DNA of 64,000 nt, from assembly GCF_019175345.1 (NCBI RefSeq), contig NZ_CP077717.1, positions 782,001-846,000 on the forward strand. The letters run 5' to 3'. Position numbers and translations under genes: made by a program. The notes under the pieces were generated by a model. It saw nothing but the letters and a program-made list of their open reading frames with translations, did not search any database and was not told where the DNA came from. Positions 28,308 to 38,070 of the stretch are shown here, one piece after another (within the stretch, counting starts at the first letter, position 1; the number at the start of each line of letters is the position of its first letter). The DNA is from Saccharolobus shibatae B12 (lineage in GTDB: Archaea; Thermoproteota; Thermoprotei_A; Sulfolobales; Sulfolobaceae).

Positions 28308-29252
28308 ATGGAGAAGAATCTGAGAAGAAGAATTCAGAAGATTAAAGGTGGCAGTTACATAATAACATTACCTCCAGAATGGGTTAGGAGAAATAGCTTA
28401 GATGCTAAAAGTGAGGTTTTTGTTATAGAAAAGGATGGGGAACTACTGATAAAACCTATAAGGGATTACATTACCAAGAAGACCATCGATCTTGATCTTA
28501 TTGACTTAGAAACTAGTAAATACTTGATAACAGTATATTACATGCAAGGGATTTCAGAAATAGAAATAACATCGAAGTCTGTAATATCAGCCTCTATAAA
28601 AGATGAGCTGAAAAATTTGCAATTGTACTTACCAGGTTTAGCTATTGAGAGTGAAAGTTTTAACTATATCACGTTCAGAGTTCAGGATAGTGTTAATAGT
28701 AATCTGGTTGAAAGGATGAAAACTTTCTCTAGTAAATTATTGATACTACTGGAGGATCTGGAAAAGATAATTGAAAACCCTAACAAGGAAATGGCTGTAG
28801 ATTTGAAAAATCGAGCTGAAGAGTTAAATAAATTATACAATTCGGTAATAAGGGAAATAGCCCTAGTCTCACAAAAAGAGGAGGAATTTGAGATAAAAAA
28901 TCTCCCGACTAGAGATTTAATACTCTATGCTATAGCAATGCGTGACATGGGAAGAATGCTATCTCACATCAAAACTGCATCCCTAGCCGTAACTGAATGT
29001 GTAAATACATCTAATAAAGAACTAAAATTCATAGTCAAAGCCATCGTGAATATGTTTAAGAGATCCCAAGAAGTGTTCTTTGATAAAAATATAGATCACA
29101 TAAGGGATATAAGAGAAAACATGAAAGAAATAAACAAGATAGTGTATGGAAACGAGATAGAATGTAAAGAACTGGCAAGAGAATTGGCTAGAATAGCAAG
29201 CTATTGTGTAGCTCTAATGGATGATGGAGTACATAAAAGTGTTAAGATATAG
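28308..29252 (+). CDS. PhoU/AbrB-type phosphate uptake regulator
   Basis: A 314-residue protein. The N-terminus, RRRIQKIKGGSYIITLPPEW, is a SpoVT/AbrB swapped-hairpin DNA-binding domain; the rest is PhoU-like helical bundles (about 110-200 and 205-305) with glutamates that may bind metal. Archaea often join these two domains in a phosphate-signalling regulator. No pst genes are adjacent; the next genes form a peptide/sugar importer, so the target is unknown. It has its own AT-rich promoter. Confidence 0.85.
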   Translation: MEKNLRRRIQKIKGGSYIITLPPEWVRRNSLDAKSEVFVIEKDGELLIKPIRDYITKKTIDLDLIDLETSKYLITVYYMQGISEIEITSKSVISASIKDELKNLQLYLPGLAIESESFNYITFRVQDSVNSNLVERMKTFSSKLLILLEDLEKIIENPNKEMAVDLKNRAEELNKLYNSVIREIALVSQKEEEFEIKNLPTRDLILYAIAMRDMGRMLSHIKTASLAVTECVNTSNKELKFIVKAIVNMFKRSQEVFFDKNIDHIRDIRENMKEINKIVYGNEIECKELARELARIASYCVALMDDGVHKSVKI

Positions 29253-29395
29253 TGTAGATATTTCTCTACGGTAAGATCAAGTAAATTTTAATTCGTAAAG
29301 TCCTATCATTACTATTTTAAAAAAGTCTACATATAAACGATGCATATTTCCATAAATTTTTTAAACATAAAATGAGAAGCTTCTTGGGATTATAA

Positions 29396-31561
29396 ATGTC
29401 TAATCTAAAGGGTCTAGCTTTTTTATTAATAATTTTAACAGGCATAATTATACCATCACTATTTTTCTTACAGACTTCAGCACAAACATCACTCACAATA
29501 TCTCCATCAAACTCATCTATACTTGTTGACGTCTCCCAAGTAGCGCCTCCAGATGCACTTGACCCAGCGACTGGTTTTTACGTTCAAGATGGACCATTAT
29601 ATCAAGCAATCTTTCAAGAGCTAGTGGAATTTAACGGTTCGAATTACTTACAAGTTGTCCCAGTTATAGCCCAGAACTGGTCAACAACAAACTATGAGAA
29701 CTGGACATTCTACATCAGACATGGAGTATACTTTCCAGATGGAGTACAAGTAAACGCTAGTACTGTTTGGTTCTCCTTCTACAGGACTATACTAATGGGG
29801 CAAGGTCCTGGTGTAGCTAACTATATTGAACTATTATTCAATTCAACTCAATATGGGCAGACTGGATATGCCTTACCGTGGGGTGTCGCAGCAGCAATAC
29901 AAAACGTTACTGGATTACCAACTACTAAGAACGCAACACTAGCTGCGAAGGTACTTGCATCAATACTATCCCATTTCAATGCCGCAAACACTACAATACA
30001 GAAAATCATGGAATACCCATACCAAGCAGTAGTAGTTAAGAGTCCTTATGAGGTTGAGATAAGTACACTTGAACCCTACAAGTACTTCCTATTAGATATA
30101 GCTAGCTGGTGGGGAGCAATAGTTAATCCAGTCTTTATTGATCAACATGATGGAGTTCAACCAAATACTCCTAACTCATATATTAATGACAATGGTATGA
30201 ACGGAACTGGTCCTTATGTGATTAAAAGTGTGGGACCTAGTTTATCTGAGATCGTATTAGTGAAGAATCCACACTATTGGGCCGCTAATTTATCTAACAT
30301 ACCAGCTGTAGCTCAACCTGGACATATACCAATTATTGACATAAAATACGGATTAAGCCACAATGCTAGAGTGGAAGATTTTGCAACGAATCAAGCTCAA
30401 ATTTCGTATGTTAGCTTGCCATTCCTACAGCAAATGTACTCTGCATATCAGTATAATAAATATGTAAGTTTCGATCAAATATTTGCGAATTTAGGTTATG
30501 AGGCAGCAGTGTTCTATATTGCAATGAATACACAAATCTTCCCTACTAACATTACTGCATTTAGGCAAGCAATAGTTCACGCTATAAACTATACTGCAGA
30601 GTTAGATATATTCAAATTCCAAAATCAAACGCTAGCAATAGAGTATTTAGGTCCAATATCCCCAGTTTTCCCACTTTATAATGAAGTTATGCAACTAGAT
30701 AAGTTACATCCCTACACCTATAACTTATCCTTAGCCTTACACTACTTAAATGAAGCTGGATACGAGGGACACTTCTATGTTGTATTGCCTAATGGAACTA
30801 CGATAGGTGATACCAATGGTAAGCAACTAGGCACATTAACTATATATGCTTTAGCACCTGTGAATGAGTTAGAGCAAGAGCAATTAACAATAGTTCAAGA
30901 AAGTTTGCAAAAGATAGGGATTTCAACATCAATACAATATGTCTTACCTTCCGTAACCGATAACTGGATAACACCAAATGGTACACCAGCGCTAATAGAT
31001 TTAGGGTGGTTCCCAGATTGGCCAGATCCGATTTTCCAAGAATTAATAGCACAAACTGATGTATTATATGGTGGAATATCTGGAGATTTAGCCTGGGTTA
31101 ATATTTCAACATTACAGCAGATATATGAGAATTTACCATTCTTAACAAACCAGACACAACAAACTTTAGAGGTTGCTAAAGTATATCAAATATTGTATCA
31201 AGAAGCGCCATATGCCTGGTTACCAAACCCTGTAGTATATTACTTTGTCCAGCCTTATGTGAAAGGATTTGTATACAATCCATTCATAGGCTATTACTAT
31301 AACTTAATGTACTATCAACCATATACTGTAACCATATCAACTTCCACTAGCATAACCTCTACTACTACAACTAATTTTGTCACTACTTCAACAAGTACTG
31401 TAACTACTACACCAACTCAAGTAACTAGTACAGCGACAACTACCTCATCCTCATCATCCACACTACTTTATGCCACAATAGGAATAGTAGTCGTGATAGT
31501 TATAATAGTAGTTGCGATAGTCCTCTTAAGAGGAAGAGGTAGAGGAGGCCCAGGCTTTTAA
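29396..31561 (+). CDS. Peptide/oligosaccharide ABC transporter binding protein
   Basis: A 721-residue family 5 extracellular solute-binding protein. It has an N-terminal hydrophobic signal (LAFLLIILTGIIIPSLFFL), a DPATGFYVQDGPLYQ segment typical of the DppA/OppA fold, a Thr/Ser-rich stalk (about 650-690), and a C-terminal membrane helix ending in RGRGRGG. In Sulfolobus such membrane-anchored, glycosylated binding proteins serve peptide and also sugar importers, so the ligand is open. A T-rich stretch follows and the permease genes have their own TATA-like box, which allows higher expression of the binding protein. Confidence 0.88.
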   Translation: MSNLKGLAFLLIILTGIIIPSLFFLQTSAQTSLTISPSNSSILVDVSQVAPPDALDPATGFYVQDGPLYQAIFQELVEFNGSNYLQVVPVIAQNWSTTNYENWTFYIRHGVYFPDGVQVNASTVWFSFYRTILMGQGPGVANYIELLFNSTQYGQTGYALPWGVAAAIQNVTGLPTTKNATLAAKVLASILSHFNAANTTIQKIMEYPYQAVVVKSPYEVEISTLEPYKYFLLDIASWWGAIVNPVFIDQHDGVQPNTPNSYINDNGMNGTGPYVIKSVGPSLSEIVLVKNPHYWAANLSNIPAVAQPGHIPIIDIKYGLSHNARVEDFATNQAQISYVSLPFLQQMYSAYQYNKYVSFDQIFANLGYEAAVFYIAMNTQIFPTNITAFRQAIVHAINYTAELDIFKFQNQTLAIEYLGPISPVFPLYNEVMQLDKLHPYTYNLSLALHYLNEAGYEGHFYVVLPNGTTIGDTNGKQLGTLTIYALAPVNELEQEQLTIVQESLQKIGISTSIQYVLPSVTDNWITPNGTPALIDLGWFPDWPDPIFQELIAQTDVLYGGISGDLAWVNISTLQQIYENLPFLTNQTQQTLEVAKVYQILYQEAPYAWLPNPVVYYFVQPYVKGFVYNPFIGYYYNLMYYQPYTVTISTSTSITSTTTTNFVTTSTSTVTTTPTQVTSTATTTSSSSSTLLYATIGIVVVIVIIVVAIVLLRGRGRGGPGF

Positions 31562-31570
31562 AAGTCATTC

Positions 31571-31592
31571 CTTTTTTCTTTTTTTTCCTTTC
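31571..31592 (+). terminator. T-rich terminator after the binding-protein gene
   Basis: Runs of six and eight T broken by C lie ten bases after the stop. This would end or reduce transcription before the permease genes, which have a TTTATTTAAA box of their own at about 31633-31642. Confidence 0.6.
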
Positions 31593-31653
31593 CACGTTAC
31601 TCTGAGAGAATAAATATATTAGTACCTTCAAACTTTATTTAAATGGACATGGT

Positions 31654-32685
31654 ATGTCCATAAATACTGTTTTCTTTATCATAAGAAGGATCATTAATGC
31701 TTTCATTACCTTAATATTACTAATTATATTAGTTTTTATTATGATACATATCATAGCACCAAATCCTTTAGCATTGGCAAGGCTATATACTGGGCCACAT
31801 GCAACTTATACAGAGTTAGAACAAGTAGCGAAACAATATGGACTAGATCAACCTCTTTATATCCAAATAATTAACTACATAATTAACATATTTCATGGAA
31901 ATTTAGGTATAGATCCAACATATAAGGTACCAGTAGTAACGCTTATCGGCAAATATTTGCCAAGAACCCTAGAATTGGTAATACCCGCAACGATACTTTC
32001 CGTAGTTATTGGTTTATTCACTGGTGCCATAGCAGCATCAAACAGGAATAAACCACTGGATTATCTAGTCCGTGGCGTTTACTTAGTTACTTGGGCATCT
32101 CCGCCATTCTTAATCGCTGTCATATTACAGTTAGTGATAGCATATTATCTCAGATTATTACCCCCTACCGGTACTGTTAACCCTGTTCTTACTCCACCAA
32201 AGTCTATAACGCCTTTTCCCTTGCTAAACGCAATGTTAGCAGGAGATTGGCCTTATTTTTCTAGTCTAGTTCACCATATGGTCTTACCAGTTATAGCAAT
32301 AGCATTAGTGAGTTTTGGAATAGTAACCCGAATAGCCAGAGCCTCAATGCTAGACTATATGGAGTCTGATTTCGCTAAACTTAGTCTTATGAAAGGACTA
32401 AGTAGAAGAAGAGTGGTATATGGTGTGGTTCTAAGAAATGCTTCAATACCATTAGTAACCTTAATTGCGTTACTTTTCGGATACTCGGTAGCGGGAGCAG
32501 TTGTAATTGAGGATATATTCCAATATCATGGAATGGGGTATTTCATTACTCAGGCTATAGAAAGTCTAGATTACACGTCAATTTTGGGAACAACAGTAAT
32601 TGTTGGAATTGCTATAATTATAGCAAATCTAGTTGCAGATATACTTTACGGGGTTCTAGATCCAAGGGTGAGGATAGTTGAGTGA
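31654..32685 (+). CDS. ABC importer permease, DppB type
   Basis: A 343-residue inner membrane permease with about six helices. The family EAA-like loop is in DFAKLSLMKGLSRRRVVYG near residue 240, followed by RNASIPLVTLIALLFGY. The N-terminal signature of DppB (LDQPLYIQIINYIINIFHGN) is also present. It pairs with the DppC-type permease, whose gene overlaps it by 8 bases. Together with the two ATPases it imports peptides or oligosaccharides delivered by the binding protein upstream. Confidence 0.92.
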   Translation: MSINTVFFIIRRIINAFITLILLIILVFIMIHIIAPNPLALARLYTGPHATYTELEQVAKQYGLDQPLYIQIINYIINIFHGNLGIDPTYKVPVVTLIGKYLPRTLELVIPATILSVVIGLFTGAIAASNRNKPLDYLVRGVYLVTWASPPFLIAVILQLVIAYYLRLLPPTGTVNPVLTPPKSITPFPLLNAMLAGDWPYFSSLVHHMVLPVIAIALVSFGIVTRIARASMLDYMESDFAKLSLMKGLSRRRVVYGVVLRNASIPLVTLIALLFGYSVAGAVVIEDIFQYHGMGYFITQAIESLDYTSILGTTVIVGIAIIIANLVADILYGVLDPRVRIVE

Positions 32686-33574
32686 AAGTTCTGGAATTAG
32701 GTTTATGCTAAAGGCTTTAATTAGAGATAAGGCTGGATTATTGGGCTTAATAATAGTAAGCCTATTTCTATTGTGGTCTTTAATACAAGGAATATTAGAG
32801 ATATTGTCCAGTTATCTTAGGAAACAATCTTTAGGTTATATACTCCTTCCACATAATCCCTTTCAATATAATTTGCAGTTAGCCTTCCATCCTCCTTCTT
32901 CTACTTTTCTTTTAGGTACTAATGCAGAAGGAGAGGATATTTTTTCAAGGATTTTATATGCACTACCCAGAGATGCATTCGTAGCCATAGTAGTAGTGTT
33001 TTCAGCAATAATCATAGGAGGAATATTAGGAATACTCGCAGGATATCTAGGTGGTATAATAGATGAAATCTTAATGAGGGTTACAGATGCCTTTCTATCC
33101 TTACCGGCATTAATATTAGTTATTGCAATAACTGTACCATTAAAGGCTACGTTCTTCGCTACCATATTAGGCTTGGCAATAGTATGGTGGCCAACCTATG
33201 CTAGATTTTATAGAGCCCAAACGTTAAGGATAAAGAATATGGATTATATTTCTGCAGCTAAATTAAGTGGAGTCTCTCGAATATCATTGTTCTATAGATA
33301 TATCTTTCTAAATTCCGTAGATCCTATATTAGCTTATGCTGCACTGGACTTTGGAAACGTAATATTAACTTATTCAACCTTAGCGTTCCTAGGAATAGGA
33401 ATAACACCACCAATTCCAGAGTTAGGAGAAATGGCTGCAAATGGTGTTACTGGTTTACCGCAGTATTGGTGGTGGGCCTTATTTCCGGGATTAACCATTT
33501 TAATTATTGTTATAGGGTTCGTACTATTAGGTGACAGATTACAAGATGTGGTAGCTGGAAGAATAGTCTATTAG
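32678..33574 (+). CDS. ABC importer permease, DppC type
   Basis: A 298-residue membrane protein of the binding-protein-dependent permease family. The N-terminal helix LLGLIIVSLFLLWSL, the periplasm-facing loop with LGTNAEGEDIFSRILY and the cytoplasmic EAA loop DYISAAKLSGVSRISLFYR fit DppC/OppC. The start is GTG overlapping the dppB-like gene by 8 bases, and the ATPase gene begins right after its stop. The YWWWALFPGLTILI stretch near the end is a hallmark of the family. Confidence 0.92.
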   Translation: MSESSGIRFMLKALIRDKAGLLGLIIVSLFLLWSLIQGILEILSSYLRKQSLGYILLPHNPFQYNLQLAFHPPSSTFLLGTNAEGEDIFSRILYALPRDAFVAIVVVFSAIIIGGILGILAGYLGGIIDEILMRVTDAFLSLPALILVIAITVPLKATFFATILGLAIVWWPTYARFYRAQTLRIKNMDYISAAKLSGVSRISLFYRYIFLNSVDPILAYAALDFGNVILTYSTLAFLGIGITPPIPELGEMAANGVTGLPQYWWWALFPGLTILIIVIGFVLLGDRLQDVVAGRIVY

Positions 33575-34549
33575 GTGAATAATATGGTATTGCTTCAGAT
33601 TAGGAATTTGAACGTTTATTATAACACAATAATTAGTTGGATTAAAGTATTAAGCGATGTAAATCTAGATATAGAAAAAGGGGAAATAGTAGGAGTTGTT
33701 GGAGAAAGCGGTTCCGGAAAATCCACACTGGGCCACGCAATCTCCAGAATCCTACCACCGAATGCAATAATACGAGGAGATATTATAATAGATGGGGTTA
33801 ATTTAGCTAAGTTAAAAGATAATGAATTGCAGAAATATAGAGGAACATGGGTTTTCATGATATTTCAAAATCCATTAAACAGCTTAAATCCAGTAAAGAA
33901 AGTAGGCTCTCAGCTCTTAGAAGCAGTTAAAATAAGATATCAAAGAGAAGGAAAGAAAGTTGAAGAAGCGAATCTAATGAAAGATGTTATTGAAGTTCTC
34001 AAAGATTTAAGACTTCCAGATCCTTATTCCATTATTGACCGTTACCCTCACCAGCTCTCAGGAGGACAAGTTCAAAGAATAGTTATTTCAATGGCGTTAT
34101 TACTTAAGCCCAAACTGCTCATAGCTGATGAACCAACATCTGCATTGGATGTTACCATACAGGCTCAAGTGGTTAATCTATTCAAGCAATTAAATAAGGA
34201 GATAAATACAAGCATTCTTTTTATAACACATGACATTTCCTTAGCTTACGTAGTTTCGGATAGAATAGTAGTAATGTATGCTGGAAGAATTATGGAGGAT
34301 GGAAAAGTTGAAGAAGTCTTAAAGTCACCAATGCATCCATACACACAAGGGTTAGTGGCAAGTATACCAACTGGAGATAAAAATCAAAAGTTAACTGCAA
34401 TTCCAGGTAATCCGCCATCGTTTTTTGCATTACCTACTGGATGTAAGTTTAGTAATAGATGCAGTAAAGTTTTTGATATTTGCAGAAAGAAGGAACCTAA
34501 CATTAGTGAGAAAAATGGAAGAAAAATAAGGTGTTGGTTATATGAGTGA
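33575..34549 (+). CDS. ABC importer ATPase, DppD type
   Basis: A 324-residue ATPase. Walker A is GESGSGKSTLG near 44, the Q-loop is MIFQNPLNSLNP, the signature is LSGGQVQR near 164, and Walker B is LLIADEPTSALD near 184. The C-terminal oligopeptide-transporter domain has the family Cys pattern (GCKFSNRC, FDICRKKEP, IRCWLYE), which in relatives can bind a [4Fe-4S] cluster. The start is immediately after the dppC-like stop: either GTG 33575 or the ATG at 33584, which follows TAGGTGA. Confidence 0.93.
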   Translation: MNNMVLLQIRNLNVYYNTIISWIKVLSDVNLDIEKGEIVGVVGESGSGKSTLGHAISRILPPNAIIRGDIIIDGVNLAKLKDNELQKYRGTWVFMIFQNPLNSLNPVKKVGSQLLEAVKIRYQREGKKVEEANLMKDVIEVLKDLRLPDPYSIIDRYPHQLSGGQVQRIVISMALLLKPKLLIADEPTSALDVTIQAQVVNLFKQLNKEINTSILFITHDISLAYVVSDRIVVMYAGRIMEDGKVEEVLKSPMHPYTQGLVASIPTGDKNQKLTAIPGNPPSFFALPTGCKFSNRCSKVFDICRKKEPNISEKNGRKIRCWLYE

Positions 34550-35513
34550 TAATGTACTTTACAAGGCAATCAACATAAGCAAATATTATCTTGCAAAGAA
34601 GAGGGGAATACTGGAGTCATTAGCTAGAGAACCCCCAATATATGTTAGAGCATTAGATAACGTATCCGTGGAGATAAGAAGAGGTGAAGTCTTAGGTGTT
34701 GTGGGTGAAAGTGGTTCTGGTAAAACCACATTAGGTAAAGTACTAGCTACACTAGAAAAACCCACTAGTGGAAACTTATTCTTTATGGGAATGGAGGTAA
34801 ATGATCATAACGTAAATCATGTTAGAAAACATATACATATGGTTTTTCAAAATCCTATGACATCCATAAATCCAAGAATGAAAGTCAAGGATATAGTTAA
34901 AGAAGCTATGAAGGAGAAAAGGGAAGAAAGAATCAAGAAGGTATTAGAGGAAGTTGGGCTAGATTATAATTACGTAAAAGATAAGTATCCTAGAGAACTA
35001 TCTGGAGGGCAAACACAGAGAGTTGCAATAGCTAGAGCGCTTGCAAAAGAGCCGGATTTTTTAATTCTAGATGAACCAACTTCGGCTTTAGATGCGTCAG
35101 TACAAGCGCAAATCCTTAATCTACTTGTAGACTTACAAAAAGAAAGAAAACTCACATACCTCTTCATTACCCATAATATTGCAGTAGCTAGATACATCTC
35201 TGATAGAGTCATAATTATGTATGCTGGAAAAATTGTGGAAGAAGGAAATACAAAAGAAGTTATTTCGGAACCAATGCATCCATATACTCAATCACTGCTT
35301 AGCTCAGTACCAGAATTGGGAAAGAAGGAGCTTAAACCACCTAGCGGAGAAGTGCCCAGCTTAATAAACCCACCTAGCGGATGCAGATTCAATCCTAGAT
35401 GTCCTTTTGCTATGCCAATATGTAAGGAAAAGGAACCACCATTGGTGGAAATAAATGGAAGAAAAGTCGCTTGTTGGTTGTACGAAACCAACTGGAAGAA
35501 GGCTTCTAGTTGA
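34542..35513 (+). CDS. ABC importer ATPase, DppF type
   Basis: A 323-residue second ATPase of the importer. Walker A is GESGSGKTTLG near 56, the Q-loop is MVFQNPMTSINP, the signature is LSGGQTQR and Walker B is FLILDEPTSALD. The C-terminal Cys-rich tail (GCRFNPRCPFAMPIC, ACWLYE) parallels the partner ATPase. Its start overlaps the dppD-like gene by 8 bases. The two ATPases form the heterodimer that powers the permeases. It ends inside the reading frame of a following small membrane protein. Confidence 0.93.
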   Translation: MSDNVLYKAINISKYYLAKKRGILESLAREPPIYVRALDNVSVEIRRGEVLGVVGESGSGKTTLGKVLATLEKPTSGNLFFMGMEVNDHNVNHVRKHIHMVFQNPMTSINPRMKVKDIVKEAMKEKREERIKKVLEEVGLDYNYVKDKYPRELSGGQTQRVAIARALAKEPDFLILDEPTSALDASVQAQILNLLVDLQKERKLTYLFITHNIAVARYISDRVIIMYAGKIVEEGNTKEVISEPMHPYTQSLLSSVPELGKKELKPPSGEVPSLINPPSGCRFNPRCPFAMPICKEKEPPLVEINGRKVACWLYETNWKKASS

Positions 35514-35862
35514 GGGAACTATTATACTTGTGATTTTTTCTTTATTCTTGGAGATAACTAGCATAATTAATTATCTTATTTTCGTTGGAATATGGTACGC
35601 TATATTATTTATTATAATTGCGTGGTTCAAGAGCCATACTTACTGTATCTTGGAAAAAGAGATAATAATAAAATCATTCTTAGGTAAAAAAGTAGTCAAA
35701 GCAGAAAATTTTAAAGAAACATTTATATCACAGGGACCTATAGCGAAGAAATTGAATTGTGGCTCAATTTACATTATATTAAAAAACGGAAAGGCCACAG
35801 TCTTATATGATATAAAAAACCCAGAAAAATTCCTTGAAAGAATTCAGAATTCCCGCCCTTAA
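35455..35862 (+). CDS. Small membrane protein with PH-like domain
   Basis: Up to 135 residues. The first in-frame ATG (35455) lies inside the ATPase gene; a GTG at 35530, just after the ATPase stop, is a likelier start and gives about 110 residues. The product has two close membrane helices (LVIFSLFLEITSIINYLIF, then GIWYAILFIIIAW) and a domain YCILEKEIIIKSFLGKKVV that looks like the bacterial PH (bPH2/YdbT) fold. Function unknown. It trails the importer operon and may be cotranscribed. Confidence 0.62.
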   Translation: MEEKSLVGCTKPTGRRLLVEGTIILVIFSLFLEITSIINYLIFVGIWYAILFIIIAWFKSHTYCILEKEIIIKSFLGKKVVKAENFKETFISQGPIAKKLNCGSIYIILKNGKATVLYDIKNPEKFLERIQNSRP

Positions 35863-35897
35863 GTCATCACGTTATCAGTGCCTAGCCATGACATCAT

Positions 35898-36368
35898 TTA
35901 AGATAATTTAGATACAATGTCTTTTATCTCATCGTAGTTTGGTTCCTTTGTTGGATCTTCGGAAACCCACTTATACCTTATTATACCGTTTTTGTCAATT
36001 ACGAATACTGATCTCTTAGCGAGTACATATCCCTTTAGGATTGGCAATTCACCAGCTACACCATAGGCTTTTACAGCTTCTCTATTAAAATCACTAACAA
36101 TAGTGAAATTTAGCTTATTCTGCTCCTTAAACGCCTTATTACTAAATGGTGGATCTACACTAACTCCTATAACTACTGCATTAACTTCGTTAAATTTAGC
36201 CATAGAGTCCCTAAAAGTACACATTTCTTTCGTACAAACTGAAGTAAACGCAGCAGGGTAAAATGCTAGAACTACTACTTTACCTTTGAAATCAGATGGT
36301 ATTTTAACTTTTTTTAAATCTGTATCTACTAATTCTAATTCCGGAGCCTTCTGTCCTATTTCTACCAT
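35898..36368 (-). CDS. Peroxiredoxin (Bcp/PrxQ type)
   Basis: A 156-residue thioredoxin-fold peroxidase. The peroxidatic Cys is C45 in YPAAFTSVCTKEMCTFRD and the resolving Cys is C50, five residues on, as in 2-Cys Bcp/PrxQ enzymes. It reduces hydrogen and alkyl peroxides in the cytoplasm using thiol donors. S. solfataricus has several Bcp proteins; which one this is cannot be told. It has its own promoter and is convergent with the PH-domain protein gene. Confidence 0.92.
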   Translation of the reverse strand: MVEIGQKAPELELVDTDLKKVKIPSDFKGKVVVLAFYPAAFTSVCTKEMCTFRDSMAKFNEVNAVVIGVSVDPPFSNKAFKEQNKLNFTIVSDFNREAVKAYGVAGELPILKGYVLAKRSVFVIDKNGIIRYKWVSEDPTKEPNYDEIKDIVSKLS

Positions 36369-36425
36369 ATAAAAGATTTAGCAATGAGAGATAAAAAGCT
36401 CAACACTAAAAGACTTTTAAAAAGT

Positions 36426-37340
36426 TTAAGTAGATATTCCAGGAACTGGTATAGAAAGATCAATCTCCCTAGAATCCCTTAGCATTTTTACATTAACTTC
36501 TGAACCAACCATCTCTTCCAGTATTGCTAGTAAATCTATAGGAGATTTAACTTCTTGGTTATCGACTTTTAGTATAATGTCACCTCGTCTTATGCCATAT
36601 TTATAGGCACTTCCATTTGGATCTATGTTAATTACAAGTAAACCACTTTGTTTCCTTACTCCCAGATACGTCGCTAATGCTTTGTTTAACTTTATTACTC
36701 CAACTCCTATATAAGGTCTTATATATCTTCCAAACTTCATGACGTTTTTCACGAAGCTATCAATAAGTTTAGACGGTATTGCAAAACCTATATTCTGAGC
36801 TTCTCTTATCATGGCAGTAACAGTACCCACGACCTCACCTTTGGTATTTATAAGAGGCCCTCCACTATTACCAGGGTTAACGGCGGCATCTGTTTGAATC
36901 ACATATATAGGAAGACCATTAGGTGTCATTATAGCCCTTTCTTCACTGCTGATTATTCCCATGCTCACACTGTATAAACCCAAAGGATTTCCCACTGCTA
37001 ATACTACCTCTCCAGTTTTGTATTCCTTAGCGAATTTCAGACTAGGCAAGTTTAGTGTAGTGCTCAACATTGCTAAATCATGATAGGGATTTATAGCAAC
37101 TACTTGTGCTTCCTCTCTAAATCCATCTTCAGATATTACTACTATCTCTTCAGCATTTGATATAACGTGATAAGATGTTATTAGAACATTTTTCCCTATA
37201 GAGTAGCCGGATCCTATACCTTCAGCAACTTGAGGCATAAAAAACTGGTCTAGAGCGATCTGCTTCGTTATTATGGTGACCACTGATGGAGTTACTTTTT
37301 CTACTAAATCCTCATACATCGTATATGTTAAGCTTGGCAA
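36426..37340 (-). CDS. HtrA/DegP-like serine protease with PDZ domain
   Basis: A 304-residue trypsin-fold protease with the triad H58 (ITSYHVIS), D88 (NPYHDLAML) and S159 (VNPGNSGGPL). One PDZ domain covers about 210-300 (GSAYKYGIRRGDIILKVDNQ). No signal peptide or membrane helix precedes the protease domain, so it should work in the cytoplasm, unlike bacterial DegP. It likely removes damaged proteins under stress. It lies in the same direction as the peroxiredoxin gene, 57 bases upstream of it, which fits a stress pair. Confidence 0.92.
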   Translation of the reverse strand: MPSLTYTMYEDLVEKVTPSVVTIITKQIALDQFFMPQVAEGIGSGYSIGKNVLITSYHVISNAEEIVVISEDGFREEAQVVAINPYHDLAMLSTTLNLPSLKFAKEYKTGEVVLAVGNPLGLYSVSMGIISSEERAIMTPNGLPIYVIQTDAAVNPGNSGGPLINTKGEVVGTVTAMIREAQNIGFAIPSKLIDSFVKNVMKFGRYIRPYIGVGVIKLNKALATYLGVRKQSGLLVINIDPNGSAYKYGIRRGDIILKVDNQEVKSPIDLLAILEEMVGSEVNVKMLRDSREIDLSIPVPGIST

Positions 37341-37514
37341 GCTATTTATATTCTTTCACCTTACGAGAAAATAGAAAAAGATACTTAAAAATATATAAAT
37401 TGTTGAAAAACCTACAATAGTCTTCATTACATTCTTCTAAAGTCTGAAATACCACCAAGTGGAACGAAAATAAACTCAAAAATCCTTTTAAGGTATCTGA
37501 TCGACATTGAACCT

Positions 37515-38015
37515 ATGAATAAGGGAATAATAGGCTTCGTAATAGTGTTATTAGTATTAGTTAGTGGAATATACTACGGTTACTATTACTTTACTACTGG
37601 AGTTGTAAATGTATACGCTCAAGATCCTCCAACCACTCAAGGAGACAAAATATACTTAACCATCTCTTCCATTATGATACATAAAGTTAATGCCAGCAAT
37701 GACTCTTGGATAACAATTTCCAATAAGACAATTACTATACTATTAACTTCTAATATGACATTTCTAGCCTCTTCTAGAATACCTTCTGGGGAATACAATG
37801 AGATATTTCTAGAGATATCTGCGGCTCAAGTTCAACTTGGAAATATCAATATCTCAGCGAAAATACCTAGCGGAGTATTTAAAATACATATTATAAACGG
37901 TATGGATCTAAAAGGAGGTTCTTCACAATCACTACTGATAAGCTTTCCTCATATAACCTATACCAATGGACAAATAATAATAAGTCCTTCAATTACTGCT
38001 GAAGTTATTAGCTAA
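37515..38015 (+). CDS. DUF4382-like exported protein
   Basis: A 166-residue protein with one N-terminal membrane or signal helix (IIGFVIVLLVLVSGIYYGYYY) and a beta-rich outer domain. The stretches VYAQDPPTT, KIYLTISSIMIHKVN and IPSGEYNEIFLEIS resemble the DUF4382 pattern of secreted archaeal and bacterial proteins. Several N-X-S/T sites favour an exported, glycosylated form. No partner gene is adjacent and the function is unknown. Confidence 0.72.
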   Translation: MNKGIIGFVIVLLVLVSGIYYGYYYFTTGVVNVYAQDPPTTQGDKIYLTISSIMIHKVNASNDSWITISNKTITILLTSNMTFLASSRIPSGEYNEIFLEISAAQVQLGNINISAKIPSGVFKIHIINGMDLKGGSSQSLLISFPHITYTNGQIIISPSITAEVIS

Positions 38016-38070
38016 ATTACAATATCATATGTAGATAGGTTAATATGCTTTAGATACTCAAATATACTTA

